Shown piece by piece: positions 10,647 to 20,597 of a stretch of DNA of 64,000 bases. This DNA comes from Allorhizobium borbori. GTDB lineage: Bacteria > Pseudomonadota > Alphaproteobacteria > Rhizobiales > Rhizobiaceae. The notes beneath the pieces were generated by a model that ran no database searches, was not told the DNA's origin, and saw nothing but the letters and a program-made list of their open reading frames with translations. Position 1 is the first letter of the stretch. Each line of letters opens with the position of its first letter. Location: the NCBI RefSeq assembly GCF_014196535.1, contig NZ_JACIDU010000009.1:62001-126000 (forward strand), in the 5' to 3' direction. Both the position numbers and the translations under genes were made by a program.

Positions 10647-11645
10647 TCAACGGTGTCTTTCGGTGGTGATCGGACGCGACATCAGCGCCTCGATCGCAGA
10701 GGGAATATCAAGCGCGCCATCGATGATGGCGGCAACCGCATTGGTAATGGGCATGCTGACGCCGCGGCCTTCCGCAAGCCTTGCCGCAACGGCAGCCGCG
10801 AAGGCGCCTTCGACCAGACCGCCGCGCGAAAAATCCATCGGTTCGCCATGGCCAAGCGAAATGCCGAAACGCAGGTTGCGCGACTGGTGACTGGTGCCGG
10901 TCAGAACGAGGTCACCGAGACCGGACAGTCCCATGACCGTGTCCGCAGCTCCGCCCATGGCCGCCACGAAGCGGCCCATTTCAGCGAGGCCGCGCGCGAT
11001 CAGCGCCGCGCGGGCGGATTCGCCAAGCCCCGCCCCCTCCACAATGCCGCAGGCAATCGCCAGCACGTTCTTCAGCGCGCCGCCAAGCTGCACGCCCACC
11101 CGGTCTGTGGAGGCATAAAGCCGGAAGGTCGGGCCGGAAAGAAGACGGGCAAGGCCCGTCGCCTGATCGAGATCGGCCGCCGCAAGCGCCATGGCCGTCG
11201 GCAGGCCCCTGGCAATATCGGCAGCAAAGCCGGGACCGGAGAGAACCGCCACGGGATGATGCGGCAGTTCCGCTTCCAGAACCTCCGTCAGCAATCGCGA
11301 GGATGCACGGTCTATGCCCTTGGCGCAGGTCACGACCACTGCGCCCTCCGCCAGATGGGGGCCATAGGTACGGGCTGCTTCGGCCTGCGCCTGCGAGGGC
11401 ATAACGAAGAGAACGGTCGCCGCTGTTTTAAGAACCGCGGGATCGGCGGAGAACGAGAGCGCTTCAGGCAATTCGATCCCCGGCAGCGCCTCTTCATGAA
11501 CGCGGAGCGTGGCCAGCGTTTCCATCGTACCCGCATCGCGCCCGAGCAGCGTCACCTCGGCCTTGCCGGTGGAGGCGATGACGGCGGCCAGCGCCGTGCC
11601 GAAGGCACCGGCGCCGATGACGACGACCCGATCCTGCCCGCTCAT
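10647..11645 (-). CDS. gpsA: Glycerol-3-phosphate dehydrogenase (NAD(P)+)
   Basis: Reduces dihydroxyacetone phosphate to sn-glycerol 3-phosphate, the backbone of membrane phospholipids. The 332-residue protein begins [20 protein letters not shown], with the NAD(P) loop GAGAFG, the catalytic-lysine region [13 protein letters not shown], and [14 protein letters not shown] 11645 overlaps the tsaD stop by four bases (ATGA), indicating translational coupling. The tsaD-gpsA pairing is common in alphaproteobacteria. Confidence 0.97.
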   Translation of the reverse strand: MSGQDRVVVIGAGAFGTALAAVIASTGKAEVTLLGRDAGTMETLATLRVHEEALPGIELPEALSFSADPAVLKTAATVLFVMPSQAQAEAARTYGPHLAEGAVVVTCAKGIDRASSRLLTEVLEAELPHHPVAVLSGPGFAADIARGLPTAMALAAADLDQATGLARLLSGPTFRLYASTDRVGVQLGGALKNVLAIACGIVEGAGLGESARAALIARGLAEMGRFVAAMGGAADTVMGLSGLGDLVLTGTSHQSRNLRFGISLGHGEPMDFSRGGLVEGAFAAAVAARLAEGRGVSMPITNAVAAIIDGALDIPSAIEALMSRPITTERHR

Positions 11646-12736
11646 GCCTTCGCACCCCGCTTGCCATAACCGACCAGCGCCTGCGCACCGGCATCGAGCG
11701 GCCAGCGCGAGCGCGGCTGCACGTCGAGCGGATCGGCGGGAAGACCCGCCGCCATGCGCTCCAGCCCGGCCCAGGCGATCATCACCGCATTGTCGGTGCA
11801 AAGCCGGATGGGCGGCGCCACGAAATCGAAACCGTTCTTTGCGCAGAGATCGAGAAGCGTCTGACGCAGGGCCTTGTTGGCAGCCACTCCGCCCGCCACG
11901 ACCAGCGCCGGACGACCTTCGAACGCGGGAAACTCATCGCGAAACCGCTGCAGCCCGCGCCCGATGCGCTCCTCCAGCGTGCGCGAGACGGCGCGCTGGA
12001 AGGAGGCTGCGATGTCGGAAACATCCTGCTCGCTCACAGGCTGAAGCCCTTCCGCGGCCTGCCGTACGGCAGTTTTCAGGCCGGAGAACGAGAAATCGAG
12101 CCGGGTTTCACCCACCATGGGACGCGGAAAGGCGAACCGCTTGGGATCGCCGGAGAGCGCCGCCGCCTCCACCGCCGGGCCGCCCGGATAGGGCAGTCCG
12201 AGCAGCTTCGCCGTCTTGTCGAAGGCCTCGCCCAGCGCATCGTCGATGGTGGTGCCCCAGCGCACGTAGTCGCCGACGCCGCGCACCAGCACGAGCTGGG
12301 TATGGCCGCCGGACACCAGCAGCATCAGATAGGGAAAGGTCAGGCCGTCCGTCAGCCGCGCCGTCAGCGCATGGCCTTCGAGATGGTTGACGGCGTAAAG
12401 TGGCTTGCCGGCGGCGCGCGCCATCGCCTTGCCGGTCATCAACCCGACAATCAGCCCGCCGATCAGGCCGGGGCCGGAAGTGGCGGCAATAGCATCGACC
12501 CCGGAGAGCGGCAAATCGGCGCGGGCGAGCGCTTCGCGGATCAGCCCGTCCAGCGCATCGACATGGGCACGGGCGGCGATTTCCGGAACCACGCCGCCAT
12601 AGGGGCTGTGTTCGTCAAGCTGCGAAAGCACCACGTCGCCAAGGATTTCACCACGACCGTCGGGATGGCGCAGGACGACAGCGGCCGCCGTTTCGTCGCA
12701 GCTTGTTTCGATGCCGAGGATGCGCAAAGGTTCCAT
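11642..12736 (-). CDS. tsaD: tRNA N6-threonylcarbamoyltransferase TsaD
   Basis: Catalyses threonylcarbamoyl transfer to A37 of ANN-decoding tRNAs with TsaB and TsaE. The 364-residue protein begins [20 protein letters not shown], with the metal-binding HLEGH motif in the first third, the ASKHA-type GGHTQL loop and the C-terminal [12 protein letters not shown] (acidic nucleotide-binding segment). The reading frame stays open about 110 codons further upstream, but that part overlaps hemC and has no family similarity. A GTG three codons upstream (12745) is an alternative start. It is divergent from hemC across a 76-base gap. Confidence 0.96.
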   Translation of the reverse strand: MEPLRILGIETSCDETAAAVVLRHPDGRGEILGDVVLSQLDEHSPYGGVVPEIAARAHVDALDGLIREALARADLPLSGVDAIAATSGPGLIGGLIVGLMTGKAMARAAGKPLYAVNHLEGHALTARLTDGLTFPYLMLLVSGGHTQLVLVRGVGDYVRWGTTIDDALGEAFDKTAKLLGLPYPGGPAVEAAALSGDPKRFAFPRPMVGETRLDFSFSGLKTAVRQAAEGLQPVSEQDVSDIAASFQRAVSRTLEERIGRGLQRFRDEFPAFEGRPALVVAGGVAANKALRQTLLDLCAKNGFDFVAPPIRLCTDNAVMIAWAGLERMAAGLPADPLDVQPRSRWPLDAGAQALVGYGKRGAKA

Positions 12737-12812
12737 CAGGGACACGTCTTCACCGGTTGCGGTTATGCCAAAAGCGGAATACGGAGTTTCCGGTAACAAT
12801 GGAATGACGCGG

Positions 12813-13742
12813 ATGCAAACAAAACCTTTCCGGATCGGCACGCGCGGCAGCCCGCTGGCGCTCGCCCAGGCCCATGAGGCGCGCGCCCGGTTGATGGCGG
12901 CCCATAACCTGCCCGAAGAAATGTTCGAGATCGTGGTGCTGTCCACCACCGGCGACCGCATCACAGACCGCGCGCTTTCGGAAATCGGCGGCAAGGGCCT
13001 GTTCACGCAGGAGCTGGAGGACGGCCTCCTGTCCGGCGACCTGGATTTTGCCGTCCACTCCTCCAAGGACATGCCGACCGTTCTGCCGGAAGGGCTTTAT
13101 CTCTCGGCCTATCTGCCACGAGAAGACGTGCGCGATGCCTTTATCGGCCGCAGCGCGCCGACGCTGATGGAGCTGCCGCAGGGCGCCACCATTGGCTCGT
13201 CATCGCTGCGCCGACAGGCGCTCATCCGTCGTCTGCGCCCGGATATCACCGTCGTGATCTTCCGCGGTCTGGTCGACACCCGCCTGCGCAAGCTGGCCGA
13301 GGGACAGGTGGATGCCACGCTGCTCGCCTATGCCGGCCTCAGGCGTCTTGGCCGCGAAGACGTGCCGACCGCCCTTCTCGACCCTCGTGATTTCCCGCCG
13401 GCTCCCGCGCAGGGCGCGATCTGCATCGAAAGCCGCGTCGGGGACACCCGCGTGTCCGAACTGCTCGCGGCGATCAACGACCAGCCGACCTTCGATGCCG
13501 TCACCTGCGAACGCGCCTTCCTGGGGGCGCTCGATGGCTCCTGCCGCACGCCGATCGCCGGCTATGCCCGGATTGAGGACGGCGCGCTCGCCTTCCACGG
13601 CATGATCCTCACCCCGGATGGCCGCAAGGTCCACGAGATCGAGCGCAAAGGCCGCCCCACGGATGCCGCCGCCATCGGCCGCGAGGCAGGCGAAACCATC
13701 AAGGCCGCAGCCGGCCCCGGCTTCTTCGAAGACTGGAGCTGA
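12813..13742 (+). CDS. hemC: Hydroxymethylbilane synthase (porphobilinogen deaminase)
   Basis: Polymerises four porphobilinogens to hydroxymethylbilane in haem synthesis. The 309-residue protein has the N-terminal [11 protein letters not shown], the aspartate motif [11 protein letters not shown], the arginine-rich [15 protein letters not shown] and the dipyrromethane-cofactor cysteine Cys244 in [11 protein letters not shown]. Start 12813 (MQTKPFRIG) fits homologues; ATG 12804 gives MTRMQTK and cannot be excluded. It heads the run hemC, hemD, mitofilin, hemY, TerB-like and amidotransferase. Confidence 0.97.
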   Translation: MQTKPFRIGTRGSPLALAQAHEARARLMAAHNLPEEMFEIVVLSTTGDRITDRALSEIGGKGLFTQELEDGLLSGDLDFAVHSSKDMPTVLPEGLYLSAYLPREDVRDAFIGRSAPTLMELPQGATIGSSSLRRQALIRRLRPDITVVIFRGLVDTRLRKLAEGQVDATLLAYAGLRRLGREDVPTALLDPRDFPPAPAQGAICIESRVGDTRVSELLAAINDQPTFDAVTCERAFLGALDGSCRTPIAGYARIEDGALAFHGMILTPDGRKVHEIERKGRPTDAAAIGREAGETIKAAAGPGFFEDWS

Positions 13743-13758
13743 GGCACGGGACGGGGTC

Positions 13759-14478
13759 ATGCGCGTTCTCGTCACCAGACCCGAACCAGCAGCAAATGCC
13801 ACAGCCGAAAGGCTGAGGAAGCTGGGACATGAACCCGTTCTCCTGCCGTTGTCACGCGCCGTTCATGACCGCGATGCGGCCTCCCGTGCCCTGAAGTTGC
13901 CCTTCGATGCGCTCGTCGTCACCAGCGCCGAAGTGTTCCGCATGCGCGTGAATATTCCGGACGCCATCAAGGCCCGCCGGATCTTCTGCGTCGGTCCGGC
14001 CACGGCGGAGGCCGCGCACCGTGCCGGCTTTTCCGATATCGTCACCGCTGAAGGCACCGGCCTTTCGCTCGCCGCGCGCATTGCCGGCGATCCCGCAAAG
14101 CCGGCCCTGCTCTATCTGGCCGGAGAGCCGCGTTCGCCGGATCTCGAAACGAGCCTCGCCGAAAGCGGCCTGCCGCTTACGATCACCGTCTGTTACCGCA
14201 TGGAGCCGGTTACGCCCGGTGCCGGGCAGATCGACGCGGCCTTTACCCCGCCGCCGCAGGCCATATTGTTCTACTCGCGGGAGAGTGCCGTGCGCTTCTT
14301 CCGCCTGCCGGGTCTTGCCGACTGCCACCGGACACTGGTCCACACTCGGTTCCTCTGTATCAGCGCCCGCACCGCCGGCATCGTGCCGCCGGAATATGCT
14401 GCCCAGATCGCCATCGCGGCCACGCCGGATGAAACGACGCTGCTTTCACTCCTGCCTCTCCCTTCGTCGCAAAATTGA
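13759..14478 (+). CDS. hemD: Uroporphyrinogen-III synthase
   Basis: Closes and isomerises hydroxymethylbilane to uroporphyrinogen III. The 239-residue protein begins MRVLVTRPEPAANATAERL, the usual HemD start, with two alpha/beta lobes and weak family conservation (VVTSAEVFRM, GPATAEAAHRAGF, LYLAGEPRSPDL, ILFYSRESAVRFF). It follows hemC after 16 bases on the same strand. The identification relies on these motifs and on operon position; the family is poorly conserved overall. Confidence 0.93.
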   Translation: MRVLVTRPEPAANATAERLRKLGHEPVLLPLSRAVHDRDAASRALKLPFDALVVTSAEVFRMRVNIPDAIKARRIFCVGPATAEAAHRAGFSDIVTAEGTGLSLAARIAGDPAKPALLYLAGEPRSPDLETSLAESGLPLTITVCYRMEPVTPGAGQIDAAFTPPPQAILFYSRESAVRFFRLPGLADCHRTLVHTRFLCISARTAGIVPPEYAAQIAIAATPDETTLLSLLPLPSSQN

Positions 14479-14585
14479 TCCAGCCCCTTTCCTTCCGAGG
14501 GATCACTGACTAGGTTTCCTGAGAAGAGGACATGCACGGCGTTTTATTCCGGCATGAAACGAAATGTCAGTTGCGAGGGAAGATC

Positions 14586-15902
14586 ATGGGATCGGAAAAA
14601 CCGCCACGTCGCGCCAAAGCGAAGCAGGAACCGGCCATCATCGACATGGAGGCGACCGATGCCGCAAACGAAGCTATTCCCGCAACCTCTCCGGGCGATG
14701 CCATCTCCGAAGCCCTGACGGAACTGCCGGATGCGGTACCGGTGGAAACACCCGTTTCAGCCACCGGACCGGATCACGCCCAGGAATTGCCCAATGCCGA
14801 TGAGCCCAAGGCAGCCGACGAGGAAAAGCCCGAGGATATCGGCACGGCCGAAGCCCTCGCCGCCGAGCCTGTGCCGGAAACCGAGACGGAGATTCCCGTC
14901 GCAGCGCCAACCGTGATCGAGCGCAAGTCGGGAACATCTGTGACCGGCGCCATTGCCGCCGGCATTTTCGGCGGCCTTGTCGCCCTCGCCGGCGCCGGCT
15001 CCATGCAATATGCCGGCTACCTGCCCTCGCTTGGTGCGGCACCCACCGCACCGGCCCAGCCGTCTGCCGGCACGGCAGCGCTCGAGGCGGAACTCGCCAC
15101 GTTGAAGAGCAGCATCGCAGCCCTTGCCGCACGGCCCGCCGGCGCGACGGCAGATACATCCGCGCTGGAAGCCCGCCTTACCGCACTGGAAGCGGCAGGC
15201 CCCGGAGCGCCTGCTGCCGCACCTGTCGACCTCGCACCGGTGGAAGCCAGGATCGCCGCGCTGGAAGGTCAGTTGACCCAGCTTGAAGGCTCCGTCGCCG
15301 GCGCCGACGAGAAGCAGCAATCGATCCAGACCAATCTCATAGACCGGCTGCAAAAGGTCGAGACCGATGTGAACGACACGACCCACCGCAATGCGGTGGC
15401 GCGCGCCATTGCCGCCTCCGGCCTGAAGGCCGCCATTGATCGCGGCGGCAGCTTCGTCTCCGAACTCGAAACCTTTGCCGGCGTTGCGGCAGACGAGCCC
15501 GCCGTTGCCGGCCTGACGCCCTATGCTCAAACCGGCGTGCCGACCCGCGCGGCGCTGATCGCCAGCTTTCCGGATGCCGCCAATGCGGTTCTCGCCGTGG
15601 TGAACAAGCCCGACCCGAACGAAGGCGTCGTCGACAGGCTCTGGTCGAGTGCGCTCTCGCTCGTCAAGGTCCGCCCGGTCGGGCATGTGGAAGGCGACAC
15701 GCCGGAGGCCTTCATCGCCCGCGCCGAGGAAGCTCTCAAGGGTGGCGATCTCGACGCAGCCCTTGCCGAGTGGAACCGCCTGCCCGAGGAGGGCCGCGCC
15801 GCTGCGCCGGATTTCGGCAAGGCGCTCGCCGCACGCATCGAGGTGGAAAAGCTCGTGGGCGCAACGCTCAAGAACGCCGTGCTTGGCGCGGCGGGAAACT
15901 GA
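14586..15902 (+). CDS. Mitofilin/Mic60-like inner-membrane protein
   Basis: A 438-residue membrane protein: an acidic, Pro/Ala/Glu-rich cytoplasmic N-terminus to about residue 115, one membrane helix near 119-143, an Ala/Glu/Leu-rich coiled coil to about 270 (repeated SALEARLTALEA-type heptads), and a helical C-terminal domain. This layout, and the position between hemD and hemY, match the alphaproteobacterial homologues of mitochondrial Mic60, which shape cristae and intracytoplasmic membranes. An ATG 18 codons upstream is in frame, but 14586 has the ribosome site GAGGGAAG. It is 19 bases upstream of hemY. The function in membrane bending is inferred. Confidence 0.85.
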   Translation: MGSEKPPRRAKAKQEPAIIDMEATDAANEAIPATSPGDAISEALTELPDAVPVETPVSATGPDHAQELPNADEPKAADEEKPEDIGTAEALAAEPVPETETEIPVAAPTVIERKSGTSVTGAIAAGIFGGLVALAGAGSMQYAGYLPSLGAAPTAPAQPSAGTAALEAELATLKSSIAALAARPAGATADTSALEARLTALEAAGPGAPAAAPVDLAPVEARIAALEGQLTQLEGSVAGADEKQQSIQTNLIDRLQKVETDVNDTTHRNAVARAIAASGLKAAIDRGGSFVSELETFAGVAADEPAVAGLTPYAQTGVPTRAALIASFPDAANAVLAVVNKPDPNEGVVDRLWSSALSLVKVRPVGHVEGDTPEAFIARAEEALKGGDLDAALAEWNRLPEEGRAAAPDFGKALAARIEVEKLVGATLKNAVLGAAGN

Positions 15903-15921
15903 CGGTGAGGGAGGCGACACA

Positions 15922-17676
15922 ATGATCAAGCTTCTGATTTACGCCGGCATGGTTCTGGCACTCGGCTTCGGCTTTTCCTGGCTGGCAGACCGCCCCGGCA
16001 CGCTCTCCGTCATCTGGCAGGGCCAGCTCATCGAAATGAGCCTGATGGTCGCGGCCTCCATCGCCGTTGCCTTCGTGGCGGCGGTCATGCTGGTCTGGTG
16101 GCTCATCCGCACCGTCTGGACCTCCCCCCATTCCGTGCGTCGCTTCTTTCGCGCCCGCAAGCGCGACCGCGGTTATCAGGCGCTTTCGACTGGCCTGATT
16201 GCCGCCGGCGCCGGCAATGCGCTGCTGGCCCGCAAGATGGCCGCCCGCTCGCGCGGCCTGCTGCGCGCCGATCAGGAACCGCTGATCCTGCTGCTCGATG
16301 CGCAGGCGGCCCTGATCGAAGGGCGCTATGATGAGGCCCGCGCGAAGTTCGAGGCCATGGCCAACGATCCGGAAACGCGTGAGCTTGGCCTTCGCGGCCT
16401 TTATGTCGAGGCCCGGCGTCTCGGCGCCAACGAGGCGGCCCGGCAATATGCCGAGCAGGCAGCGGAAGCGGCTCCCTACCTGTCCTGGGCAGCCGAAGCG
16501 ACACTGGAACACCATGCGCAATCCGGCAACTGGCAGGCCGCGCTCGACCTGCTCGACCGCCAGAAGGCCGCGCATGTGCTGGATAAGCCGACGGCAAACC
16601 GTCTGCGGGCCGTTCTCCTGACCGCCAAGGCCAGCGAAGCCATCGAGAAGGACCCGGCGGTTGCCCGCGATAATGCGGTGCAGGCGCTGAAGTTCGATAA
16701 GGGCTTCGTGCCCGCGGCGCTCATCGCCGCGCAGGGCTATGTCCGCGAGGACAACCTTCGCAAGGCGGCCGCAGTTCTGGAGCAGGTCTGGAAGATCGAA
16801 CCTCACCCGCAGGTGGCTGCTCTCTATGTGCGCGCCCGTGGCGGCGACACCGCGCTGGATCGGTTGAAACGCGCCGAACGGCTGCAGTCGCTGCGTCCCA
16901 ACCACGTGGAATCGCTGCTGGCGGTTGCCGATGCCGCCCTTGCCGCCCGCGACCTTGCCAAGGCCCGCGAAAAGGCCATGGCCGCCGCCCGCATGGAACC
17001 GCGCGAAAGCGCCTTCCTGCTGCTGGCTGACATCGAGGAAGCCGAAACCGGCGACGACGCCCGCATCCGTCACTGGATGGCGCAGGCGCTGAAGGCCCCG
17101 CGCGATCCCGCCTGGGTGGCCGACGGCGCGGTCTCGGAAACCTGGCGACCGACCTCACCCGTCACCGGCAAGCTGGATGCGTTCCATTGGAAAGTGCCCT
17201 ACGGTCAGCTTTCCGGCCCGGTGGAAGAAGGCAGCCTGTCCGCCGCCGAAGCCGCGTTTGCCTCCCTGCCGCCGGTCAAGCCGGTGTCTGCGGAAGCAAA
17301 GACCGGCACGGTGTCCGCATCCGCTCCAAAGGCCGAACCGGTCATCATCCGGCCCGATCCGGTGCTTGAACCAGCGGCCGCCACCACCGTCACCGATCGC
17401 AAGGGCGAAGTCATGCCGTTCTTCGGACGCCCGCCGGACGATCCGGGCGTCAAACAGGCGATCGCGGAAGAACCCTCTTCCGTGGCACCCCCTGCGCCCG
17501 TCACGCCACAACCGTCTCCTGTCGTGGTGAAGGCACCGGCGCCCGTCGCCGCGCCAGAAGCGACGGAACCGGTTACCGCAGTGCCGGAACCCTTCTTCGG
17601 GCGCCCACCGGATGATCCGGGCGTGAAGAAGCCTGACCAAACATCGGGCGACAAGACTCGCCTTCCGCTCTACTGA
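15922..17676 (+). CDS. hemY: HemY-type membrane protein with TPR repeats and a repeated Pro-rich tail
   Basis: A 584-residue protein: two membrane helices in the first 60 residues, a basic loop (RRFFRARKRDRGY), then a helical TPR-like domain from about 85 to 440 that matches the HemY N- and TPR-regions, and a Pro/Ala-rich tail. The tail carries the same 12-residue block FFGRPPDDPGVK twice, at about residues 500-511 and 558-569. HemY of this type is not the protoporphyrinogen oxidase of Bacillus; it is a haem-operon membrane protein of uncertain function. ATG 15922 follows the mitofilin stop by 19 bases; the frame extends upstream inside mitofilin, so the shorter start is used. Confidence 0.9.
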   Translation: MIKLLIYAGMVLALGFGFSWLADRPGTLSVIWQGQLIEMSLMVAASIAVAFVAAVMLVWWLIRTVWTSPHSVRRFFRARKRDRGYQALSTGLIAAGAGNALLARKMAARSRGLLRADQEPLILLLDAQAALIEGRYDEARAKFEAMANDPETRELGLRGLYVEARRLGANEAARQYAEQAAEAAPYLSWAAEATLEHHAQSGNWQAALDLLDRQKAAHVLDKPTANRLRAVLLTAKASEAIEKDPAVARDNAVQALKFDKGFVPAALIAAQGYVREDNLRKAAAVLEQVWKIEPHPQVAALYVRARGGDTALDRLKRAERLQSLRPNHVESLLAVADAALAARDLAKAREKAMAAARMEPRESAFLLLADIEEAETGDDARIRHWMAQALKAPRDPAWVADGAVSETWRPTSPVTGKLDAFHWKVPYGQLSGPVEEGSLSAAEAAFASLPPVKPVSAEAKTGTVSASAPKAEPVIIRPDPVLEPAAATTVTDRKGEVMPFFGRPPDDPGVKQAIAEEPSSVAPPAPVTPQPSPVVVKAPAPVAAPEATEPVTAVPEPFFGRPPDDPGVKKPDQTSGDKTRLPLY

Positions 17677-17689
17677 CGGAGAACCGCGC

Positions 17690-18160
17690 ATGTGGGAACA
17701 GATCCAGTCCTTCCTGAAATCCCTCGCCGGCGGTGAAGAAACGGAGCGTTTCGAGACGAACGACCCGCGCGTTGCCGTTGCCGCGCTCTGTATTCAGGTC
17801 ATGCGCGCCGATGGCGTCATCGATGAAACGGAGCGTCAACGCCTCGATACCTTGCTCAAACAACAATATTCCTTGAGTGACGAGGCATTGTCGGCTTTGC
17901 TGAAGGCAGGCGAAGCGGCGGAAAGCGAAGCGGTGGATTATTACCGCTTCACGTCCGTCATCAACCGCGCCCTTTCGGAAGACGAAAAGATAGCACTGGT
18001 CGGCCTGTTGTGGGACATCACTTACGCAGACGGCGCACGCAACGAAATCGAGGACCATATCGTCTGGCGTATCACCGATCTGCTCGGTGTCTCCGGTCGG
18101 GACAGGGTTCTCCAGCGACAGGACGCAGAAGCCCGGCGACAAGACGAAGGGCCGGCCTGA
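17690..18160 (+). CDS. TerB-like (tellurite resistance-type) protein
   Basis: A 156-residue acidic helical protein. The segment from about residue 25 to 140 (DPRVAVAALCIQVMRADGVI, DETERQRLDTLL, ALLGLLW-type DITYADGARNEIEDHIVWRI) carries the acidic DG...E patterns of the TerB/DjlA-like fold, which binds metal or acts as a signalling domain. It lies 13 bases after hemY and ends 23 bases before the amidotransferase, so it is the fifth gene of the haem run. The tellurite link is a family name, not evidence of function here. Confidence 0.75.
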   Translation: MWEQIQSFLKSLAGGEETERFETNDPRVAVAALCIQVMRADGVIDETERQRLDTLLKQQYSLSDEALSALLKAGEAAESEAVDYYRFTSVINRALSEDEKIALVGLLWDITYADGARNEIEDHIVWRITDLLGVSGRDRVLQRQDAEARRQDEGPA

Positions 18161-18183
18161 CAGCAAAAGGAACAGAACGCACC

Positions 18184-18918
18184 ATGCTTTTCGACCCCAG
18201 CCGCAAGCCTGCCCGCGCACCGATGCTGATCGTCCTACATCAGGAGCGTTCAAGTCCGGGGCGCGTGGGGCAAATTCTGGTCGAGAAGGGTTATCACCTC
18301 GATATCCGCCGCCCGGCGCTCGGCGACAGCCTGCCGGATACGCTGGCCGGGCATTCCGGCGCCGTCGTCTTCGGCGGCCCGATGAGCGCCAACGATCCGC
18401 ATGATTACGTCCAGGCCGAAATCGACTGGTTGAAGGTTCCGCTCAAAGAAAACCGCCCCTATCTGGGCATCTGTCTTGGTGCACAGATGCTGGCCCGCCA
18501 TCTGGGCGCGCGGGTCGCAGCCGATGAGAAAGGCCTTACGGAAATCGGCTGGTATCGGCTGCGTCCGACGGAACATGGCCGGCAGATGATGCGCTGGCCG
18601 CAAATGGTCTATCACTTCCACCGGGAAGGCTTTGACCTGCCGCACGGTGCGAAGCTTCTGGCGGAAGGCGACGCCTATCCCAACCAGGCCTTCCGCTATG
18701 GCGAAAACGCCTTCGGCATCCAGTTCCACGCAGAACTGACACGGGCGATGATGCAGAGCTGGGTGGTTCGGGGTGCCAGCCGCTTCACCATGCCGAACGC
18801 GCAGCGTGGCAGTGAACATCTCGAAGGCCGTATGCTCTTCGACGCTCCGCTCAGGGCGTGGTTATCGGATTTCCTCGAAATCGTCTTCGAACGGCAATAC
18901 CAGACGACAGGCGGCTGA
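18184..18918 (+). CDS. Class I glutamine amidotransferase
   Basis: A 244-residue protein of the GMP-synthase-like amidotransferase family. The nucleophile elbow GICLGAQ holds Cys97; the other triad residues are His182 and Glu184 in QFHAEL, with Ala in place of the usual Pro. Such stand-alone proteins hydrolyse glutamine or gamma-glutamyl compounds, but the substrate is unknown. It is the last gene of the hemC run, and its stop lies eight bases from the convergent MFS gene. An upstream in-frame extension exists but overlaps the TerB-like gene; start 18184 is preferred. Confidence 0.85.
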   Translation: MLFDPSRKPARAPMLIVLHQERSSPGRVGQILVEKGYHLDIRRPALGDSLPDTLAGHSGAVVFGGPMSANDPHDYVQAEIDWLKVPLKENRPYLGICLGAQMLARHLGARVAADEKGLTEIGWYRLRPTEHGRQMMRWPQMVYHFHREGFDLPHGAKLLAEGDAYPNQAFRYGENAFGIQFHAELTRAMMQSWVVRGASRFTMPNAQRGSEHLEGRMLFDAPLRAWLSDFLEIVFERQYQTTGG

Positions 18919-18926
18919 TCCGCCCG

Positions 18927-20177
18927 TCAGCCCCGGCTCGCACCGGTCGGCGCATCGAGATTGTCGATCTTGCGCAGCGTCGGAAACAGTCCCGCCCAGA
19001 CGATGGCGACGGCAATCGTGCCGATGCCGCCGACAATGACTGCCGGCACCGCACCGACACCGTGCGCCATGGTGCCGGCCCGGAACTCGCCAAGCTCGTT
19101 GGACGCGCCGATGAACACCATGTTGACGGCATTGACGCGTCCGCGCACCTCGTCCGGCGTCCAAAGCGCCAGAAGCGTTTCGCGCACATAGACCGAAAGC
19201 ATGTCGGATGCGCCGAGCAGCATGAGGGCTGCAATCGAAATCCACGCGGTTTCCGACAGGCCGAAAAGAACGGTCGCGAAGCCGAACAGCCCCACCCCGA
19301 CGAACATGATCGTCCCGGCATGATGGCGGATGGGATAGGCGGCCAGGAACAGCGCCACGGCAATCGCGCCGATGCCCGGCGCGGCACGCAGCAGGCCAAG
19401 TCCCCAGGGGCCAAGCGTCAGCACATCGCGGGCGAAGATCGGCATCAACGCCACGGCGCCGCCAAGCAGCACGGCGAAGAGATCGAGCGAAATCGCTCCG
19501 AGCACCACCTTTTCCGAGGCAATGAAGCGGAAACCGGCCAGAATGGTTTCGAGATTGACAGCGCGCGAGGCCGTGCGGGCGCCGGGCTTGGGAATGGCGA
19601 TGACCAGCACAGCCCCCAGTGCCATGAACACGAAAGCCGTGCCATAAGCGATGGTCGGGCCAAGCCCATAAAGCAGACCACCCGCCACGGGCCCCAGAAT
19701 GGATGCCGCCTGCCACGACGAGGAGTTCCATGCCACCGCATTCGGCAGATCCTGCGCCGGCACCAGATTGGGCCCGAGCGACTGCACGGCCGGGCCCATG
19801 AAGGCGCGCTCCACACCGAAGACGCCGAGAATGGCAAAGACCGGCCAGGGCGAGAACGACCCGGTCACAGTCAGCACGAAGAGGCCGGCCGCGCAGGCGG
19901 AAGCCAGCAACAGGCACAGTGCCACGATGACCCGGCGGTTGTAGCGATCCGCCACTGTCCCCGTGACCAGAATGAGGAAAAGCGACGGCAGGAACTGGAA
20001 CAGGCCGATGAGGCCCAGATAGAGCGCATTGCCCGTCACGTCATACATCTGCCAGCCCACGGAGACGCTGATGATCTGTGTGGCGAAGGCGGTCAGAAAG
20101 CGCGCGGAGAAGAACAGCGCATAGGACCGGTGCCGGAAGGCGGCAAAGCGATCATCGTCAGCGCGGGTAACGCTCAT
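18927..20177 (-). CDS. MFS transporter (DHA3/EntS-like)
   Basis: A 416-residue integral membrane protein with about 12 hydrophobic segments and the MFS loop-2/3 motif GTVADRYNRR. It fits the MFS_3 group that includes the enterobactin exporter EntS and macrolide exporters, so export of a small molecule is likely but the substrate is unknown. It begins MSVTRADDDRFAAFRHRSY. It is convergent with the amidotransferase and divergent from yggT; the 129-base gap upstream must contain both promoters. Confidence 0.87.
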   Translation of the reverse strand: MSVTRADDDRFAAFRHRSYALFFSARFLTAFATQIISVSVGWQMYDVTGNALYLGLIGLFQFLPSLFLILVTGTVADRYNRRVIVALCLLLASACAAGLFVLTVTGSFSPWPVFAILGVFGVERAFMGPAVQSLGPNLVPAQDLPNAVAWNSSSWQAASILGPVAGGLLYGLGPTIAYGTAFVFMALGAVLVIAIPKPGARTASRAVNLETILAGFRFIASEKVVLGAISLDLFAVLLGGAVALMPIFARDVLTLGPWGLGLLRAAPGIGAIAVALFLAAYPIRHHAGTIMFVGVGLFGFATVLFGLSETAWISIAALMLLGASDMLSVYVRETLLALWTPDEVRGRVNAVNMVFIGASNELGEFRAGTMAHGVGAVPAVIVGGIGTIAVAIVWAGLFPTLRKIDNLDAPTGASRG

Positions 20178-20306
20178 GGAAAATCCGATCCTGAAGGCGG
20201 TTCAAGGCCCCGGATGTTAAACATGATGATGCGCGGTAATCGAGTGGGGCTTGTCCGTTAAGTCGCCAATGTCTACATCTCTGTCAACAAAGAAATGGAG
20301 ACATGC

Positions 20307-20597
20307 ATGTTCGCCCTGTTGCAGACGATTGATCTGGTGCTGAACCTTTACACCTGGGTTCTGATCGCGAGTGCGATCTTCTCCTGGCTCTACGCGTTCA
20401 ACGTGATCAACTCCTCGAACCAGTTCGTCAGTTCGATCGGCCGCTTTCTCTATAACGTCACCGAGCCGGTTCTGGCGCCGATCCGCCGCATCCTTCCCAA
20501 TCTCGGCGGCATCGATCTTTCTCCGGTTGTCGTACTGATCCTGATCTTCTTCCTGCGAACCTTCATGTGGAATACGATTTGGCCGATGCTGCAGTGA
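20307..20597 (+). CDS. yggT: YggT family membrane protein
   Basis: A 96-residue inner-membrane protein with two hydrophobic segments (about residues 3-25 and 70-93) and the family signature [19 protein letters not shown]. YggT proteins are linked to envelope or osmotic functions and, in some bacteria, to division-site assembly. An ATG four codons upstream (20295) is possible; 20307 is preferred because GGAG sits six to seven bases before it. Its stop overlaps the GTG start of the next gene by four bases (GTGA), so the two are coupled. Confidence 0.85.
   Translation: MFALLQTIDLVLNLYTWVLIASAIFSWLYAFNVINSSNQFVSSIGRFLYNVTEPVLAPIRRILPNLGGIDLSPVVVLILIFFLRTFMWNTIWPMLQ

Noticed and set aside
12302-12796. 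A plus-strand frame upstream of hemC overlapping tsaD
   Set aside because: It lies opposite tsaD and has no similarity to a known protein.
17690-18160. Tellurite resistance role for the TerB-like gene
   Set aside because: No other ter genes are nearby and the name reflects only the fold family.
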